Assembly (NCBI RefSeq): GCF_020184175.1
Contig: NC_065532.1
Span: 21,390,001 to 21,454,000, forward strand
DNA from: Aphis gossypii
Taxonomy: Eukaryota; Arthropoda; Insecta; Hemiptera; Aphididae
DNA length: 64,000 nucleotides
Direction: 5' to 3'
In this document: positions 28,154 to 40,864 of the stretch, piece by piece
Position numbering within the stretch: the first letter of the stretch is position 1
Layout: each line of letters begins with the position of its first letter
The notes under the pieces: model-generated
What the model saw: only the letters and a program-made list of their open reading frames with translations
Told to the model about the DNA's origin: nothing
Databases searched by the model: none
Translations under genes and position numbers: made by a program

Positions 28154-31100
28154 ATGTTTCCCAAACATATTACTGCAGTTGTTGGTATTTCAAGCTTTTG
28201 CCTTGGAATATGGATGGATAGAAAATATAGGGAATTAAATGCATCGCACAGAGTACCAGGATTTAAAATATTTGATGCAGTGTATGCTGATGGTATTGTG
28301 TCCAATAATCAAGAACTAATTATTAATAATGAACAGCGAGTATCCCAGGTAAAATGCAGAATACACATACTTTAATACATTTAATTGCAATTCTTATTAT
28401 TTATCATCTACTTTATAAATTATGTTTTTATTATCTTAAGTTTATTAACTAAGCATATTTTTTTTATACCAATATAATGATTTTAAGATTATGAAGTATG
28501 GATTTCCAAGTTTGGATAATGTACGTTCATATAAGAACTTTGTTCTTTCTTATGATCAAAGGAATCGTATACCCCATTGGGTTTTAGAACACCTCACACC
28601 AGAAAGCGTGGCGTATAATCCTAATGTAGATAGAGCATCATGTGACTTTTATGAAGATAAATCATTTCATGAGTTTTATCGGTTATTTTTATCTTAATAT
28701 TACCACATAAAATAAAGTATTGATTTAAAAATGATATATTTTAGGGCTACGAATAAAGATTATAAAAATAGTGGTTTTGATCGTGGACATCTAGCAGCAG
28801 CTGGAAATCATAAATCAAGTCAGGAATTAATAAAACAAACATTTGTCTTATCAAATATTGCTCCACAAGTTGGTAAAGGATTCAATCGAGATGCTTGGAA
28901 TAATTTAGAAAAATATGTTAGAAAAAAAGCAAAACATAATAAAAATGTTTATATTTGTTCTGGTCCACTTTTTTTGCCAAAGTAAGATATTAAATAATTT
29001 CAATTTTAAATGAATGATACTAATCTGTTCTTAAATAAGTATTAGGTGTACACACTCTAAATGAAACAAAAATATTTTTAGAAAAGGAGATGATGGAAAA
29101 TTATGGGTCAAATATCAAGTAATTGGAGATAATCACGTTGCTGTTCCAACACATTTTTATAAAATTATTGTTACTGAAAGTACAGAGTCTAAATTTTATT
29201 TAGAATGTTATTTAATGCCCAATCAAGTAATTCCTGATGACATACCATTAAAAGACTTTCAAGTAATTATATAACTGAATTAAATTAAATTTTTTAAAAT
29301 AACTAATTAGTAATAAGTTTAAAGCAGTATTGGGTAATACTTGTTAAGAAAATTTTATAATTCTTTAGTTTATGGATATTATCTCAAGAATAAGTATGAT
29401 AATCAAATTTTAATTGTTCTATCATATATTAAGCAAACAAATATAGATTTTTAAAATTATTATTGAGATCACAGTTTTTAAAAGTCATTTTTCAAGTTTC
29501 AACTATTTCAAGTATATTGTGTAATTGAGTACCTATACTCACTGCGAAATAAGAGCATATCTCATTGTGCCGATTGTGGATCAGTTTTGGTTAAAATTTA
29601 AATTGAATGATAAATCATTGCAAACGATTAACAATTTTAAGTATATATTGTGTCAGCTGCTTCTAATTTTAGCTTTAAACATGGTAATAATAATTAATAA
29701 AACGAATATGAAAGACATATTCAATGTTCTTTATTCAGAAATAAAAACTGAAATTAAGATTCTTAATTTTATTGCAGTTTTATTATTTATTTATATTTAT
29801 CAACAAATGATAAACAATTTACTCTGAAATGTATTTATTAGATGGCAGTTTATTACTTATTAGCAGAGCTCTGATTTTATAGCACTAAAAATAACTGAAA
29901 TATGCTCTATAATTAGAGAGCGAATCTTTAGATTTTTACACATTTTTATTGGATTTATGAAATTTTATGAGAATAAAAAATGTGGACAATTTATCCAGAG
30001 TTGGTAAGAAATATTTATTTTGCATATTAAAGCATATTTTGTACATTAAAGAATACTTAGCCTATTTATTTTTTATATTTTAGAATATATTCTGATATTC
30101 TTCATAAAAAGTCATATAAATTGTTAATTTCTCGAGAAAGTTTTTTTTTTTAGAAATTTTTTTTTTGATTTAAGAATAAAAAATAAATAAAATATCATTC
30201 AATTATCTACTTTTTTGTAATCAAATTGGTTATGGTGGTCATTTTGTCACTCTTAGTGGGTGATTGTCACAGATATATTGAATAATTAAGAAATATATAT
30301 AAGTAAATAAATAAATATATCTGTGGTGATTGTATTATAGTAAATATAATTTACCTATTATCAAAGGAATAGTGCACGATGCTTATTTATTGTTTTTATT
30401 GAACTATTTTCAAAAAAAAAAAATATTATTGTCATATTTTAAAATTTTAAAAACCTAGAAATCTGTTCTTTAGCTATAATATTATGTCCTTTAAAATCTT
30501 AAAATAAGCGCTATAATATGCCCTAAAGACACCATAAACAGCAAAAATAAAAATTTATTTTGTTCACAAATTAAAAAACTTATATATAAAAATTTTATAA
30601 AAAAAAAAAACAAAAATTTTAATTAAAAAAGAATTATTTGAGTGAAAATGGAAACTATTTAAAATTCTTTGGAAATAAGAATACAATTCAAGTAATTATT
30701 ATTTTTTTAATGAAATAACATTCAAAATTATTTTAGTGTAGAATGAGTAATGACCAAATGTTTTGTCATTTAAGATAAATTAAATTTATAAAAATGTGAA
30801 AATGTTGCAAAAGTTATGCAAATTAGCCAAAAATGACACCAAAACTTAAAAATAGCACTTAATGCAAAAAATTCTTTAATTATGCAAAAAAAAATAGCCG
30901 AATAAAATTTCATATTTGGAGTTCTTGGTGCTCAAAAAAATTTATAGCTTGCTCTGCTATTTTTATCTGTATCCAATAAAAATTAACAAATGCTATAAAA
31001 CCCAAGCTCTGCTAATTAGTAAAAAAGATTTTTTGTGAGATGAAGACATTTGTGGGGTGAATTATGGTTAAAACTCTTGGTGATATGCCTATGATAAAAA

Positions 31101-31362
31101 ATAACATAACATTAGAGTATTAGAATAAAAAATTTCAATTTATTTTTATATTTTTATATGACTATAACCAGTAAACAAATTTCAACAAGTAATTTTAAAT
31201 CATATAATATGGAATTAAAATATATAAAGAACATATTATAAGTTATAAATCATACATTTTTTGTTTAAAATATTTCAGATGCCTTTGGAAGTAATTGAAC
31301 GTGCATCGGGACTACAATTTTTCAAGAGATTGACACTTGATAAATTTATAAAACTTAATTAA
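28154..31362 (+). CDS. EndoG: endonuclease G, mitochondrial
   Basis: Five exons join in frame to give 296 residues: 28154-28348, 28488-28681, 28745-28981, 29082-29262 and 31279-31362. The protein is a DNA/RNA non-specific nuclease of the beta-beta-alpha-metal fold. The catalytic DRGHLAAAGNH motif has its histidine at about residue 145. The metal-binding asparagine is at about residue 177, in FNRDAWNNLEKY. Family words YGFPSLDN, YICSGPLFLP, NHVAVPTHF and IERASGL follow in the expected order. An N-terminal hydrophobic stretch (residues 5-20) fits mitochondrial targeting and membrane anchoring. EndoG resides in the intermembrane space and acts in mitochondrial DNA turnover and, when released, in nuclear DNA cleavage. 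Length equals the usual family length. Intron 4 (2 kb) holds a hAT-like element. All known active-site motifs are intact. Confidence 0.96.
29864..31011. mobile_element. non-autonomous hAT-like element in EndoG intron 4
   Basis: About 1.15 kb. The left end reads CAGAGCTCTGATTTTATAGCA and the right end, reversed, reads CAGAGCTTGGGTTTTATAGC. The CAGAG start and the 8-bp flanks (CTTATTAG at 29856-29863 and CTAATTAG at 31012-31019, 7 of 8 matching) fit a hAT insertion with its target-site duplication. The interior is AT-rich and encodes no transposase. Confidence 0.75.
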
Positions 31363-31435
31363 TAATTAGAATCAGATGACTTAGTATTTAACGCATACAA
31401 TTATGTGTTATAAATATATCAATTGTATGAATTAT

Positions 31436-31441
31436 AATAAA
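31436..31441 (+). terminator. poly(A) signal of EndoG
   Basis: AATAAA located 74 bases after the EndoG stop codon, a typical distance. Confidence 0.65.
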
Positions 31442-31744
31442 ATTATATATATAAAATATTTACCTTACACTTCTGTTTTCTACTAAATGTCTTTTAGACA
31501 GTTTTTTCAATAGATAATGAACTTTGAATCTTTTTATACTACAGACATAAAATTGTATACAATTGGGAGTCGTATCTAATTTTAGTTTATCACACCTAAT
31601 TAGAAGTTACTTAGGTTGGGTTAAATCAATATTCCATATTTTTGAAGTAATGAACAAAATTCTAAAAGCCTGGTCTTTTTAACTAAGATGTATGTGCTCT
31701 AAGGTTAAATATATCATAATGCACATGTTTTTGCTATTTACAGT

Positions 31745-32425
31745 GCCGATGCAAGCAAATTTTTATATGTAGGCAAAGATCAAATTCTTGTTCTTCTGTT
31801 AGAAATTTGGCTAGAGAATTCGGTATCTTTGTGGGAAAAACACATTCAATTTTGTGGTGTTATCAACAAACAAAATAACCACTATTGGTCAGATCATAAT
31901 CTTTAATGGACAAATGATTCAATCTTTCAGCATGTGTGGGGAACGAATGTCTGGTATGGGCTTTTACTAGGTCCTTACTTTCATGAAAGTACTTTGACAA
32001 GTAGGTGGTACCTAGAATTTTTTTCGAACACGCTACCAACATATTATTTGGATGAATTCAATTTAGATACCCACATGAATTTATTTTTTCAACAAGATGA
32101 GGCTCCCGCCTATAATGCAATAATTGTTCGAGAATACCTTAACCAAACTTTTGGGCATAAATGAATGGGAACATATGGTCCAGTACAATGGCCCACTAGA
32201 TCACCTGATACAACACCGTTAAATTATTTTTTATAGGGACACTTAAAAACAGAAGATTATGCTAATCCATCTATTAATCTTGAAGATTTGAAAAATAAAA
32301 TAATCATTGCATGCAATGAACTCACCAAAGATAAAATATTAACAGCCACGCAGAGAGAACTTCTGTGACGAATGGACACATGCGTTGAAAATAATGATAA
32401 TAACTTTGAACAATTTATTGAATAA
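31745..32425 (+). pseudogene. decayed mariner-like transposase
   Basis: The first part (about 31770-31870) reads a helix-turn-helix-like stretch, SVRNLAREFGIF...HSIL, as in transposase DNA-binding domains. The catalytic part follows in the same orientation with recognisable words NHYWS, VWGTNVWYGLLLGPYF, FQQDEAPAYNA, GPVQWPTRSPDTTPLNYF and LKTEDYANPSINLEDLK. Between the second catalytic Asp (FQQD) and the third (SPD) there are about 36 residues. Several in-frame stops interrupt the frame and the link between HTH and catalytic domains is shorter than expected, so a deletion is likely. Product would be inactive. Terminal inverted repeats were not identified. Confidence 0.8.
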
Positions 32426-33440
32426 TAAATTATCGATAATTGAAATGATATTTTTTATAAATTCCATGTAATATTAATTAAATACACCTTGTAGTTTTAA
32501 TAAAAATAAATTGTTTTTTGTTGATCTATTAATAATTTCAATTGTAATTTAGTAGTTTGGACATAAATAAATTGTTATAATAATTAATAATACCTATAAA
32601 TGCGTGATTAAGATAGAGCGTCGAAAAATGTGATATTATATTATACGAATTACATAATTTAAAACTTTCGACCGTTCTAAAAATGTCAATTTTTAAGATA
32701 TTAAAAAACTGTAAAGATCAAAGTTACTGAGAAAAAATAAAGCCATCCAAATCCAGTATCAAAAATATTGGTTTCTATTTAAGAAATTTTTATTTTACTG
32801 CGCATGCATAGAAAAAACAGTTAAAAATTAGAATTCTATCAAAAAAATATGTATTTATATGTCCTGTACCCTGTAAAAAAAAATGACGTGTTCACACTTC
32901 GATGCTGTAAATAATTGTTAAAAGCCTCAGTGAAAAAATACAAAAATTATCCTTGAACAGTTTGAATGCAAAAATAGATAGTTATGTACCTACTGATTGT
33001 ATCAATTCATATTATATAGGTAATGAAAATGAAAATGTATAATATGTAGAAATGAACAACATGATCATCAACAATAATTATGTATTATATTGTTATGATA
33101 GATACCTAATATTAAAATAAAACAAAATTATGAAAGGAACTTCATAATTTTAAGTACCTAGTGCAACTGTGCACGGTTAATTAAAAAAAATTTTAAATTG
33201 TAACATGTAACAATACAGTATTGTTTAAGTTTATATAATACAGAGGTATTTATTGAATAATTAATAAACAATTATATATTATATAATATATTATAAATGA
33301 CAAATGTATTATAAAAACAAGGTACCTATCATTACATTTTTCGTTTCAATCAGGTATTTTAAACTTACTTTTAAACTTTAAAAGTATACAAATATTATAA
33401 TTTATACCATAAAGCGAATTTGTAGTGAAACAAAAGAACG
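32426..33440. other. AT-rich spacer before the lipid-binding protein gene
   Basis: No gene was seen. It contains the remaining flank of the transposase remnant and the presumed promoter of the next gene. Confidence 0.45.
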
Positions 33441-36272
33441 ATGAAATATTTATATTCATCCATTATTATTATTATTATTAAGTTTGCACTTGTTGTTAAT
33501 AATATGAAACATCCTAATTTTTTTCCAACTTTACCCGTCGTAAGTTCTGATTTTTTTTTTATACTATTATTTTTACGTATAATATGTTGGTATAAGTGAG
33601 TATTATTATTTATTTTTATAGTTATTAAGAAATAATTTTAAAACAAACGTATTGAATAGTAATAATAAGACAAGTAGTAGTCAGGAAACTTTATTATTAA
33701 AGAAACCATCCACAAGCAAGTGGTATCTATTTCAGCTGGAAGAGACCACGAAACGCATTTGTGCCATTCGACGAGACACAACACCATTTCTTTTTTTTGT
33801 GTATTCTAAAAATTATAACTTAAATTTTATTTATATTTAGTAATTTAGTATATTTAAGTATAATTGTTAACTTTTAATACTCCCGGAGGTTATATTTTTT
33901 GATATAAGCTTCCCTACTCGCCCATTGGAAATTTTAATGATAATATTAAATTATAATAATAGCATCATGGTATGTAATTCAAAAAATAATAAAAAACTCA
34001 ATAAATGTTTAACTGTGTTTCTAGGGTGAATATCGAATTAACTACAAAGCTATCATTAAATGTAGTTCACCAAAAAGTGGTATAGAAAGTAATTTTTATC
34101 TGAGTAAACTATCTAGTGATAGAGCTGAACTAAGAGGAAATTTCACACTAAAAATACCATTGGATGATAATTTAACAGTAAGTTATTAAAATATTATAAT
34201 AACTAAAATAACGAGTTAAGAATAAAATACTTTACAGACCGTTTAATTTTTTTTTTTAATTGAAAATAGGCAATAGATAATAAACCTGTGGGTACCATAC
34301 TACCATCTATTTTTAACTATTTATTATCCAATACAATTGGTCAGTGCTAGGTAATAGATACCTGTGTAATATCCATAGTTATGTGAAATGTTTTGATAAA
34401 TTTATACTGATGATAATAATATACCTTATAATATATCAGTCATCAACCAAATTCTACAATATTTTTATTATAAATTAAACTAAGTAAATGTCAATGAGAC
34501 AATCTGCGTCTTTACGACCTAGGCTTAGACATAGACTTTCTCTTATTTTTTACTAACCTAACCTAACCTACTATTTTATAATACTGATTATATTATCATA
34601 ATAATACTATTTAAGTATCTAATACATGTAGAAAAATATTTTGGTACTTACGGATTCATTGTTAATACAGATTGAATTAAAATGTTCTTTCTTTTCATGG
34701 GTCCAAGTTATTTGCTAGAATAGGATGCATTACTGCAGTTTACAGATAATTAAATAGTATTGATTTTTATAATATTCCATTAATTATTTCAAATGTATAT
34801 AATTATGATTGCAATTGAATCCAAATCAAATTCAAATTGCAATTCATTTAATTTTTACACATACTTATTAGACGTGCTAATTTCGATAATATTAAATTTT
34901 CAAGATATTTTAATTATTTTTATATCATTTTATTGCTCGGTATGTTGATGCAAAAATCGTGTACGATAATTATTTGGAGTATAGGTACCTAAACAGAAAG
35001 TGCATACAAACGATAATCAGACATTCGTGATTCTGGTTCATACGTTAAATTTATATACCTACCTAATAAGTAATAATGTGATATTGTGATGTTATTTGTA
35101 AATACGAAGAGTCAAGACCAGGGACGTACTCTGAAAACAATTTTGGGGGATGTTTTTGAAAAGTAGAACATTTTTTTTTCAAATTCGTTTGTTCCCATCA
35201 CGTCAATACACAATAGGTATAATTTTATTTTATTTATAAATCTTGTTTAAGTATTTTTACTTTTTTCAAATCATATTAATTATTTAAATTTTTTATTACA
35301 AAAACCAAAGATTTCGGGGGGTTGTTCAAACACACAAAACACCCCTCTGTGTACATTCCTGGTCATGACCTTAATCGTGTTAAAAAATTATCATTATTAT
35401 TTTATTTAGTTTGATATGAATATGGCCATTAAAGACTCAGTTGGAGGCTGGAGAGATAATGCGCACTTGTTAAAATTTCCAAATGCTTGCTCTACATTAA
35501 AGAATCTTTTAGGAATAGAGTGGCGACTATTCATCAACAGTTTTGGAATTAATAGCTTAAATTGTCCAATAGCTCCGGTAATTATTTTTTACTAAGTTTT
35601 AAATTTAAATTGGATATTAAAATAACTTATATTTCACTTCTAAACATAGATACTGTATTTATGAGTATTTAGTATTTATTTTACCTAACAATAAAATATG
35701 TATACCAATGATACCATTGACGTGATTCATTGATTCAATGAAAGTGAAAAAGTGCTTAATAAAATTAGTGATATAATAAATTAAATTAATTTATGTTCTT
35801 ATTGTTTTTCAATTTTAAAAGGACTATTATTTTTATACAACTTATTGATCAATACTTGTTTCAATTAACGTAATATCTTACTATGAGATATACCTACCTA
35901 TTATTCTTAACCCTTAAAAAAAAGGAATCTGATTTAATGTTTAGGTTTTTCGCACAAAAATATTTAGTGTTAAACAATTTCTTGTTCATACATAGTATAT
36001 TTTATGTATTAGTACCTATTTATACCTACATGCTATGAAAATTATAAGTTATATTTTATTTTAATACAAAATACAAATTATTTATTTATTTTCAGGGAGT
36101 TTATGAGTCAAGTGGTTATGATCTAACAGCCGCTACAGTAAATTCCAGTTTTCCAAAAACATTTTTTTATGGAACATACAAAGTTCGTTTTCATTTTTCA
36201 GATAAACTTAACATTGCACATGGTTGTTCGAATTTTATTTTAGAAATAAAACGCCCATGGGAAATTGAATAA
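33441..36272 (+). CDS. secreted GM2-activator/ML-like lipid-binding protein
   Basis: Five exons, all joined in phase 0, give 257 residues: 33441-33539, 33622-33798, 34025-34177, 35410-35577 and 36096-36272. An Ile-rich N-terminal segment (residues about 4-20) is a likely signal peptide. The C-terminal half resembles the insect GM2-activator / DUF1091 / ML-domain group: a CSTLKN cysteine, then W-R-L-F, then NCPIAPGVYES, then FPKTFFYGTYKVRF and a final HGCSNF. The pattern C..CP..G.Y...P...G.Y...C is shared with GM2A-type lipid-transfer proteins. It is probably a secreted or lysosomal protein binding a lipid or small hydrophobic ligand. The exact subfamily and ligand cannot be told by eye. An AATAAA follows 54 bases after the stop. 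Confidence 0.78.
34553..34570. repeat. short (CCTAA)n interstitial telomere-like repeat
   Basis: About three and a half units of the insect telomeric pentamer (CCTAA on this strand) lie in intron 3 of the lipid-binding protein gene. Confidence 0.7.
35118..35362. mobile_element. MITE-like inverted-repeat element, 245 bp
   Basis: The left end reads CCAGGGACGTACTCTG and the right end, reversed, reads CCAGGAATGTACACAGAGG. Flanks TCAAGA and TCATGA are a possible target duplication. G-runs lie just inside both ends. It sits in intron 3 of the lipid-binding protein gene and has no coding capacity. Confidence 0.6.
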
Positions 36273-36325
36273 ATTATTTATATATTTAAAATTTATGAAA
36301 TTTATAGTAAATTATTCACATAGTT

Positions 36326-36331
36326 AATAAA
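36326..36331 (+). terminator. poly(A) signal of the lipid-binding protein gene
   Basis: AATAAA located 54 bases after the stop codon. Confidence 0.6.
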
Positions 36332-37866
36332 AATTAAAATTGAACCTTTATACCTATATATCTGTATATATATTTATTTGATATCATGGAATCTTTTAGA
36401 ATATTATTAATTGACATTTCGACCTGGGTCGATAAACCCTAAATTAAGTTTATTTATTTTGTTTTTATTCAAAAAATAATTATTATTTACCGAGACTTAA
36501 TAATAATAATAATAATAATAAAACATATTATATTATTAGATTTTATATACACGATGATTTTTTTATTTTCAATGTTTTAAGCAAAATAATATGGCCTGGG
36601 TTTGAAAATGTAATATTAAATTTTCCATAAATGTGGCTTACAATAATTATAAAAGAACATGAACATTGGCCAATTTAAAAAATGTTATCCTTATAGTTAA
36701 AATTTTTACAAAATCCAAAATTCAGGCTTAAAATAACGATTTATTAGGTATCAAATAATTTTAGATTTTTGTTATAGGTGGTTAAAAATTACTAGTCGTG
36801 AAAACTTGAAACATACACCAGTTGTTTAAATTGGAATTTTCTGCGTAAGATTAATTTTGGGGTATTCACGTCATTAAAATATAAACCACCTTTTTCAACA
36901 CCCAATTTAAAATATAATATATTTTCTATATTATATCCTAGGCTGGCATATCATCTTCATTCAGAATCATTTTTCGTATACACTATACATTGATAGTTGA
37001 TACCAGCTATATCATTGGATAAAAAATATGTATCGCGTGGTTTGCTACAGAGAAAACTCGAAGGCTAGGTAATAAAGGAAATTATAGGGAAAATGTTATG
37101 AGTGTTTGAATTTTAAATGTTTACGAAATCACGTAACTATAACGATTTTCAATATATTTTGTTATTCAAAAAGTATAAGTCGTAGATACTTGAAAATTTC
37201 ACCAGTTATTTGCTACCTATTTAGATTAATATTACCATTGATTATAAATAGTAATTAAAATAAATAAATTGTATTTATAATCAATGGCCCTAGTAATTAC
37301 TAAATATACTAATTACTAAGTATCAAGTAAAAATAAATGCTAAAATGCATTATGTGCCTTACAAACTTTAATATGTTTGAGCTTTGAGCCCTCATCGGGT
37401 AGTCAGCGCTCCCAGTGGTAGTTACAAGAAGTGTACTTTTTCGGCCGACTATTATACAACTTACAAGATAGGAAGGCGATTACACGTCCTCTATCCACCT
37501 TGATTTCAACCAAAGAACAAACCATGTTCCCAGAAAATATAAATATTATTTTCTGATAACAGTATCATACCAACATACGATAATGGACTTATGGACTATT
37601 CATTTAGTATATTTTATTATTTACATAACAATTCACAATATTATTACTAACAAATTTCGACTGTTAATATTTTATTAATGTTATTATTATTAAATTCATT
37701 AATTGTTATACCTTATACTATATGTGCATTGTATTTGTTTAATATTCAACATTTTACATTTACTTTGTATTAACCTACATCAATAATATTACTAACATTG
37801 TTAACTTATAGTACAAATTTATTTGTTCCATATTTCCTCACTGAAAGAAATGATCATCATTCAAAA
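36332..37866. other. spacer before UPF3, repeat-like patches
   Basis: An (ATA)n-type run lies near 36498-36522. A G/C-richer patch at about 37380-37500 looks like a transposon fragment. No gene was found. The UPF3 promoter and 5' UTR should lie at the right edge. Confidence 0.45.
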
Positions 37867-40864
37867 ATGATAAAAGGTAGGTTATATAAAATTATGAAAA
37901 GGTTCACTTGATTTACATTTTATTGTTAATAATGCAACTCATTAAATGCATATAAATATTACAGAAAATACTGAAGTTATAAAACCACCTGAAAAAGTTG
38001 ATGACTTTTTGTTGTCGCTGTTTAAAGCATTGGACAGGCAGAAATCTAAAGATGAACGTAAAACAGTAGAAAAAAAAGTAATCAGTTTTTTTTTAATAAT
38101 TTACATTACAACATAACCTACCAATTGATTATCATAAAATAAGTACTTTAAGATGTTGCTTTCTTTAATAAAAATGTTGATTACCTATGTGATTTAATTA
38201 GATTTAAATTAAAAATTAAAATCAATTATTTTTTATCATAAATTAATTCTATACAAAATGAACTATTTATGCTACGCAGTCGTTATGTTTAAAGCATAAT
38301 TTTGTGTAGACAAATTTAAAAGAAAATACATATCCAACAGCAGAACCTATTTTTAATCTATGACCACAAATTATAGATCATGGGCTCCAATAAATTATAT
38401 AATATCATTATTATTAAAGAAGTTTTGTTTGTGTATAAAATTAGACTTTAAGTTAAATATTTATTTCTTTTATCTCATAACATAGTCATACTTTTTACAA
38501 CAAATTAATTCTATGAAATTATTTTTATTGCAATCTCAATTTGCTACATGAAATAAAGCAACTGAAGATTTAAGTTGACTGGTTTGGAAGTATTAAAAAT
38601 TCTAATGTAACTTCATGCTGTACCTAAAACTAAAGTCTGTGCTTGATTGTATTTGTAGCAAATATTTAAAAATTATTTTTAAGACATTCAACTTAAATTG
38701 TTTACACATAGATATAGTACTTCAAGGTTTAAGTAATTATTAACATTTGCTGCAATAACTTATGTTTATTTGAATAACTAATATTATTAATATGGTTAAT
38801 AATAACTATCAATTAGTGTATATATGTTGAATGTTTAAAATATTAATAAACTATCTAATGTATAAGCACTATAAACCATTTAAAATAATAATTATAATTT
38901 TCTATAAAGGTAGTTGTTCGGAGATTGCCCCCAACTATGAATGAAGAAAGATTTCTCAATGAAGTGTCTCCTCTGCCTGAATACAATTACTTATATTTTA
39001 TACCTGGTGATCCAAATGCAGTACCATTTCATCATTCAAGAGTGTATATAAATTTTCTTAAAGAAGACGATATGTATATGTTTACCGATAAATTTGATGG
39101 CTACGTATTTGTTGATGACACTGGTAATAAGTGTTTTTTTTTCTTTTGGAAGTGATAAAATTATCTTTTAATACTTTAATAGGTGACGAGTATCCAGCTA
39201 CTGTTGAACTAGCACCTTACCAGAGAATACCAAAAAAGAAATTAGATAAAGATGCTAATTGGGGTAAGATACACGAGAATCCAGTATTTTTAGAGTTCAA
39301 ACGTAATTTTGAACAGAAGACTATTGACACTACATTAAAAACTACTCAACACTTTTTTGAATCTGTTGAAGGTAAAGTAAAATGATTGTTTTATGTTTAC
39401 ATATTATACTTATTGAATAATGCATTGTTTGATAATTATGCTTTCTTAGATAAATCTCAAGAACAAGTCTTGAGTACACCACTACTTGAATATTTAGCAA
39501 AGCAAAATGATAGACAACGTGTGCGAGTTAATCAAAGAGATGAACGTCGTAAAAAAGTATTTATAAGAAAACAGGAAAAAGAGGATGTTTGGAGAAACAA
39601 AAAAGTGGAAAAAGAAATTTTCATAAAGCCTAAACCCGTTACCAAAAGCAATATAATCAGTAAACGAGTAATTGATGAAAAACCCATAAAAGATACTAGC
39701 CAAAAGTATGCATAAATTAATTTTTTAATTTTTTAGGTTAAACTATCTTTTTTAATGGATAAAAAAAAGCTTCAAATTTATATTTTAAGTGATATTAAAC
39801 AATAATTCAAATTTTATATCAAGATGATCAAAGAAATTATTTGGTTTTTGATGATTGGGCTAAATAAAAAAATAACCCCAAAACTGTAAAGTTTTAAACA
39901 TGATTATGGTAAAATCTAATTGTCTGTATTAGTAGACATTTTTTTTCATTTATTTGTGTACCCATTTGGTATATAAATTTGGTTATAGCAAAAATTAGGA
40001 TATGGCCTATGTATAATAGATATTGATAGTGAAATGTACCTTATCAATGTGTAGTTCAACTTTTTTAATGATAAATCAACCTAGTTATGCAAAATATTTC
40101 TGAACAGAGACTATTTTATAGCATTTCTATTCAAAGCTATTTTGTTATAAATTTATAATGCTATTAGTAATTTATTTTTCTGTTAGTATTACAGTATGTT
40201 GAACAAAGTTTGCCAAAAACCAACCTCATATTCTTTCATATATTTTATCATAACAAATCATAATGTTATTCTAATTTTTAGTACTTTTTTTTTTTTACAT
40301 AGAAAAATCATTAAGAGTCATAAAGATGATACAGGATTGAATATTGAAAAAAATAAACATAATGATGAAAGTCATAAAGCTAAGAGCGAAGACACAACTA
40401 AAGTTGATGAAGTTAAAAAGATAGAGTTTAAAATTAAAACGATCAAATTGAATAGTCCAACCAAATGTTTCGATGATAGTTCAAAAGAAGATATTACTTC
40501 TAAACCTGAAAAAAATAATATAGATACATCTAAGGACGATAATGATATAAAAAAGAAATCGGAAACATTAAAACCGGGACATTCAGAAAATAAAACTAGT
40601 GTATCATCAAAATATAATAAATGGCATGATGATAAGGAAACAGTAGAAACTGGTGAAACTGAAAACTATAAAAAGCATCGATCTGATATGGATAAAAGGT
40701 ATGCTTACAATAAACGAATAGATAATCGTCGTCAAGAATCTAAGACTGATCGTCGCATTAGAAATAAGGATCGTCCAGCTATTGAAATTTATAGGCCAGG
40801 GATGGGTAGACTAAGTAAGTTGAAAGCTGAGAATGATAATAATGAATCAGAACCTCAAAAGTAA
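37867..40864 (+). CDS. Upf3: regulator of nonsense transcripts 3 (UPF3)
   Basis: Six coding exons join in frame to give 447 residues: 37867-37876, 37965-38077, 38910-39123, 39183-39371, 39450-39705 and 40303-40864. The Smg4/UPF3 RRM-like domain starts at about residue 42 with VVVRRLPPTM and continues through YINF, FDGYVFVDD and the YPATVELAPYQRIPKKK stretch; it binds UPF2. A charged Lys/Glu/Arg-rich coiled region follows (STPLLEYL, then RRKK repeats). The C-terminus has RIRNKDRPAIEIYRPG (about 412-427), the exon-junction-complex-binding motif. The protein bridges the exon junction complex to UPF2/UPF1 in nonsense-mediated mRNA decay. Only 10 coding bases lie in the first exon, and an ATG there is supported by phase and domain completeness. 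Length matches the family. Confidence 0.95.

Noticed and set aside
29525..29827. 100-codon open frame inside EndoG intron 4
   Set aside because: It lacks an ATG start, is hydrophobic AT-rich sequence and has no recognisable domain.
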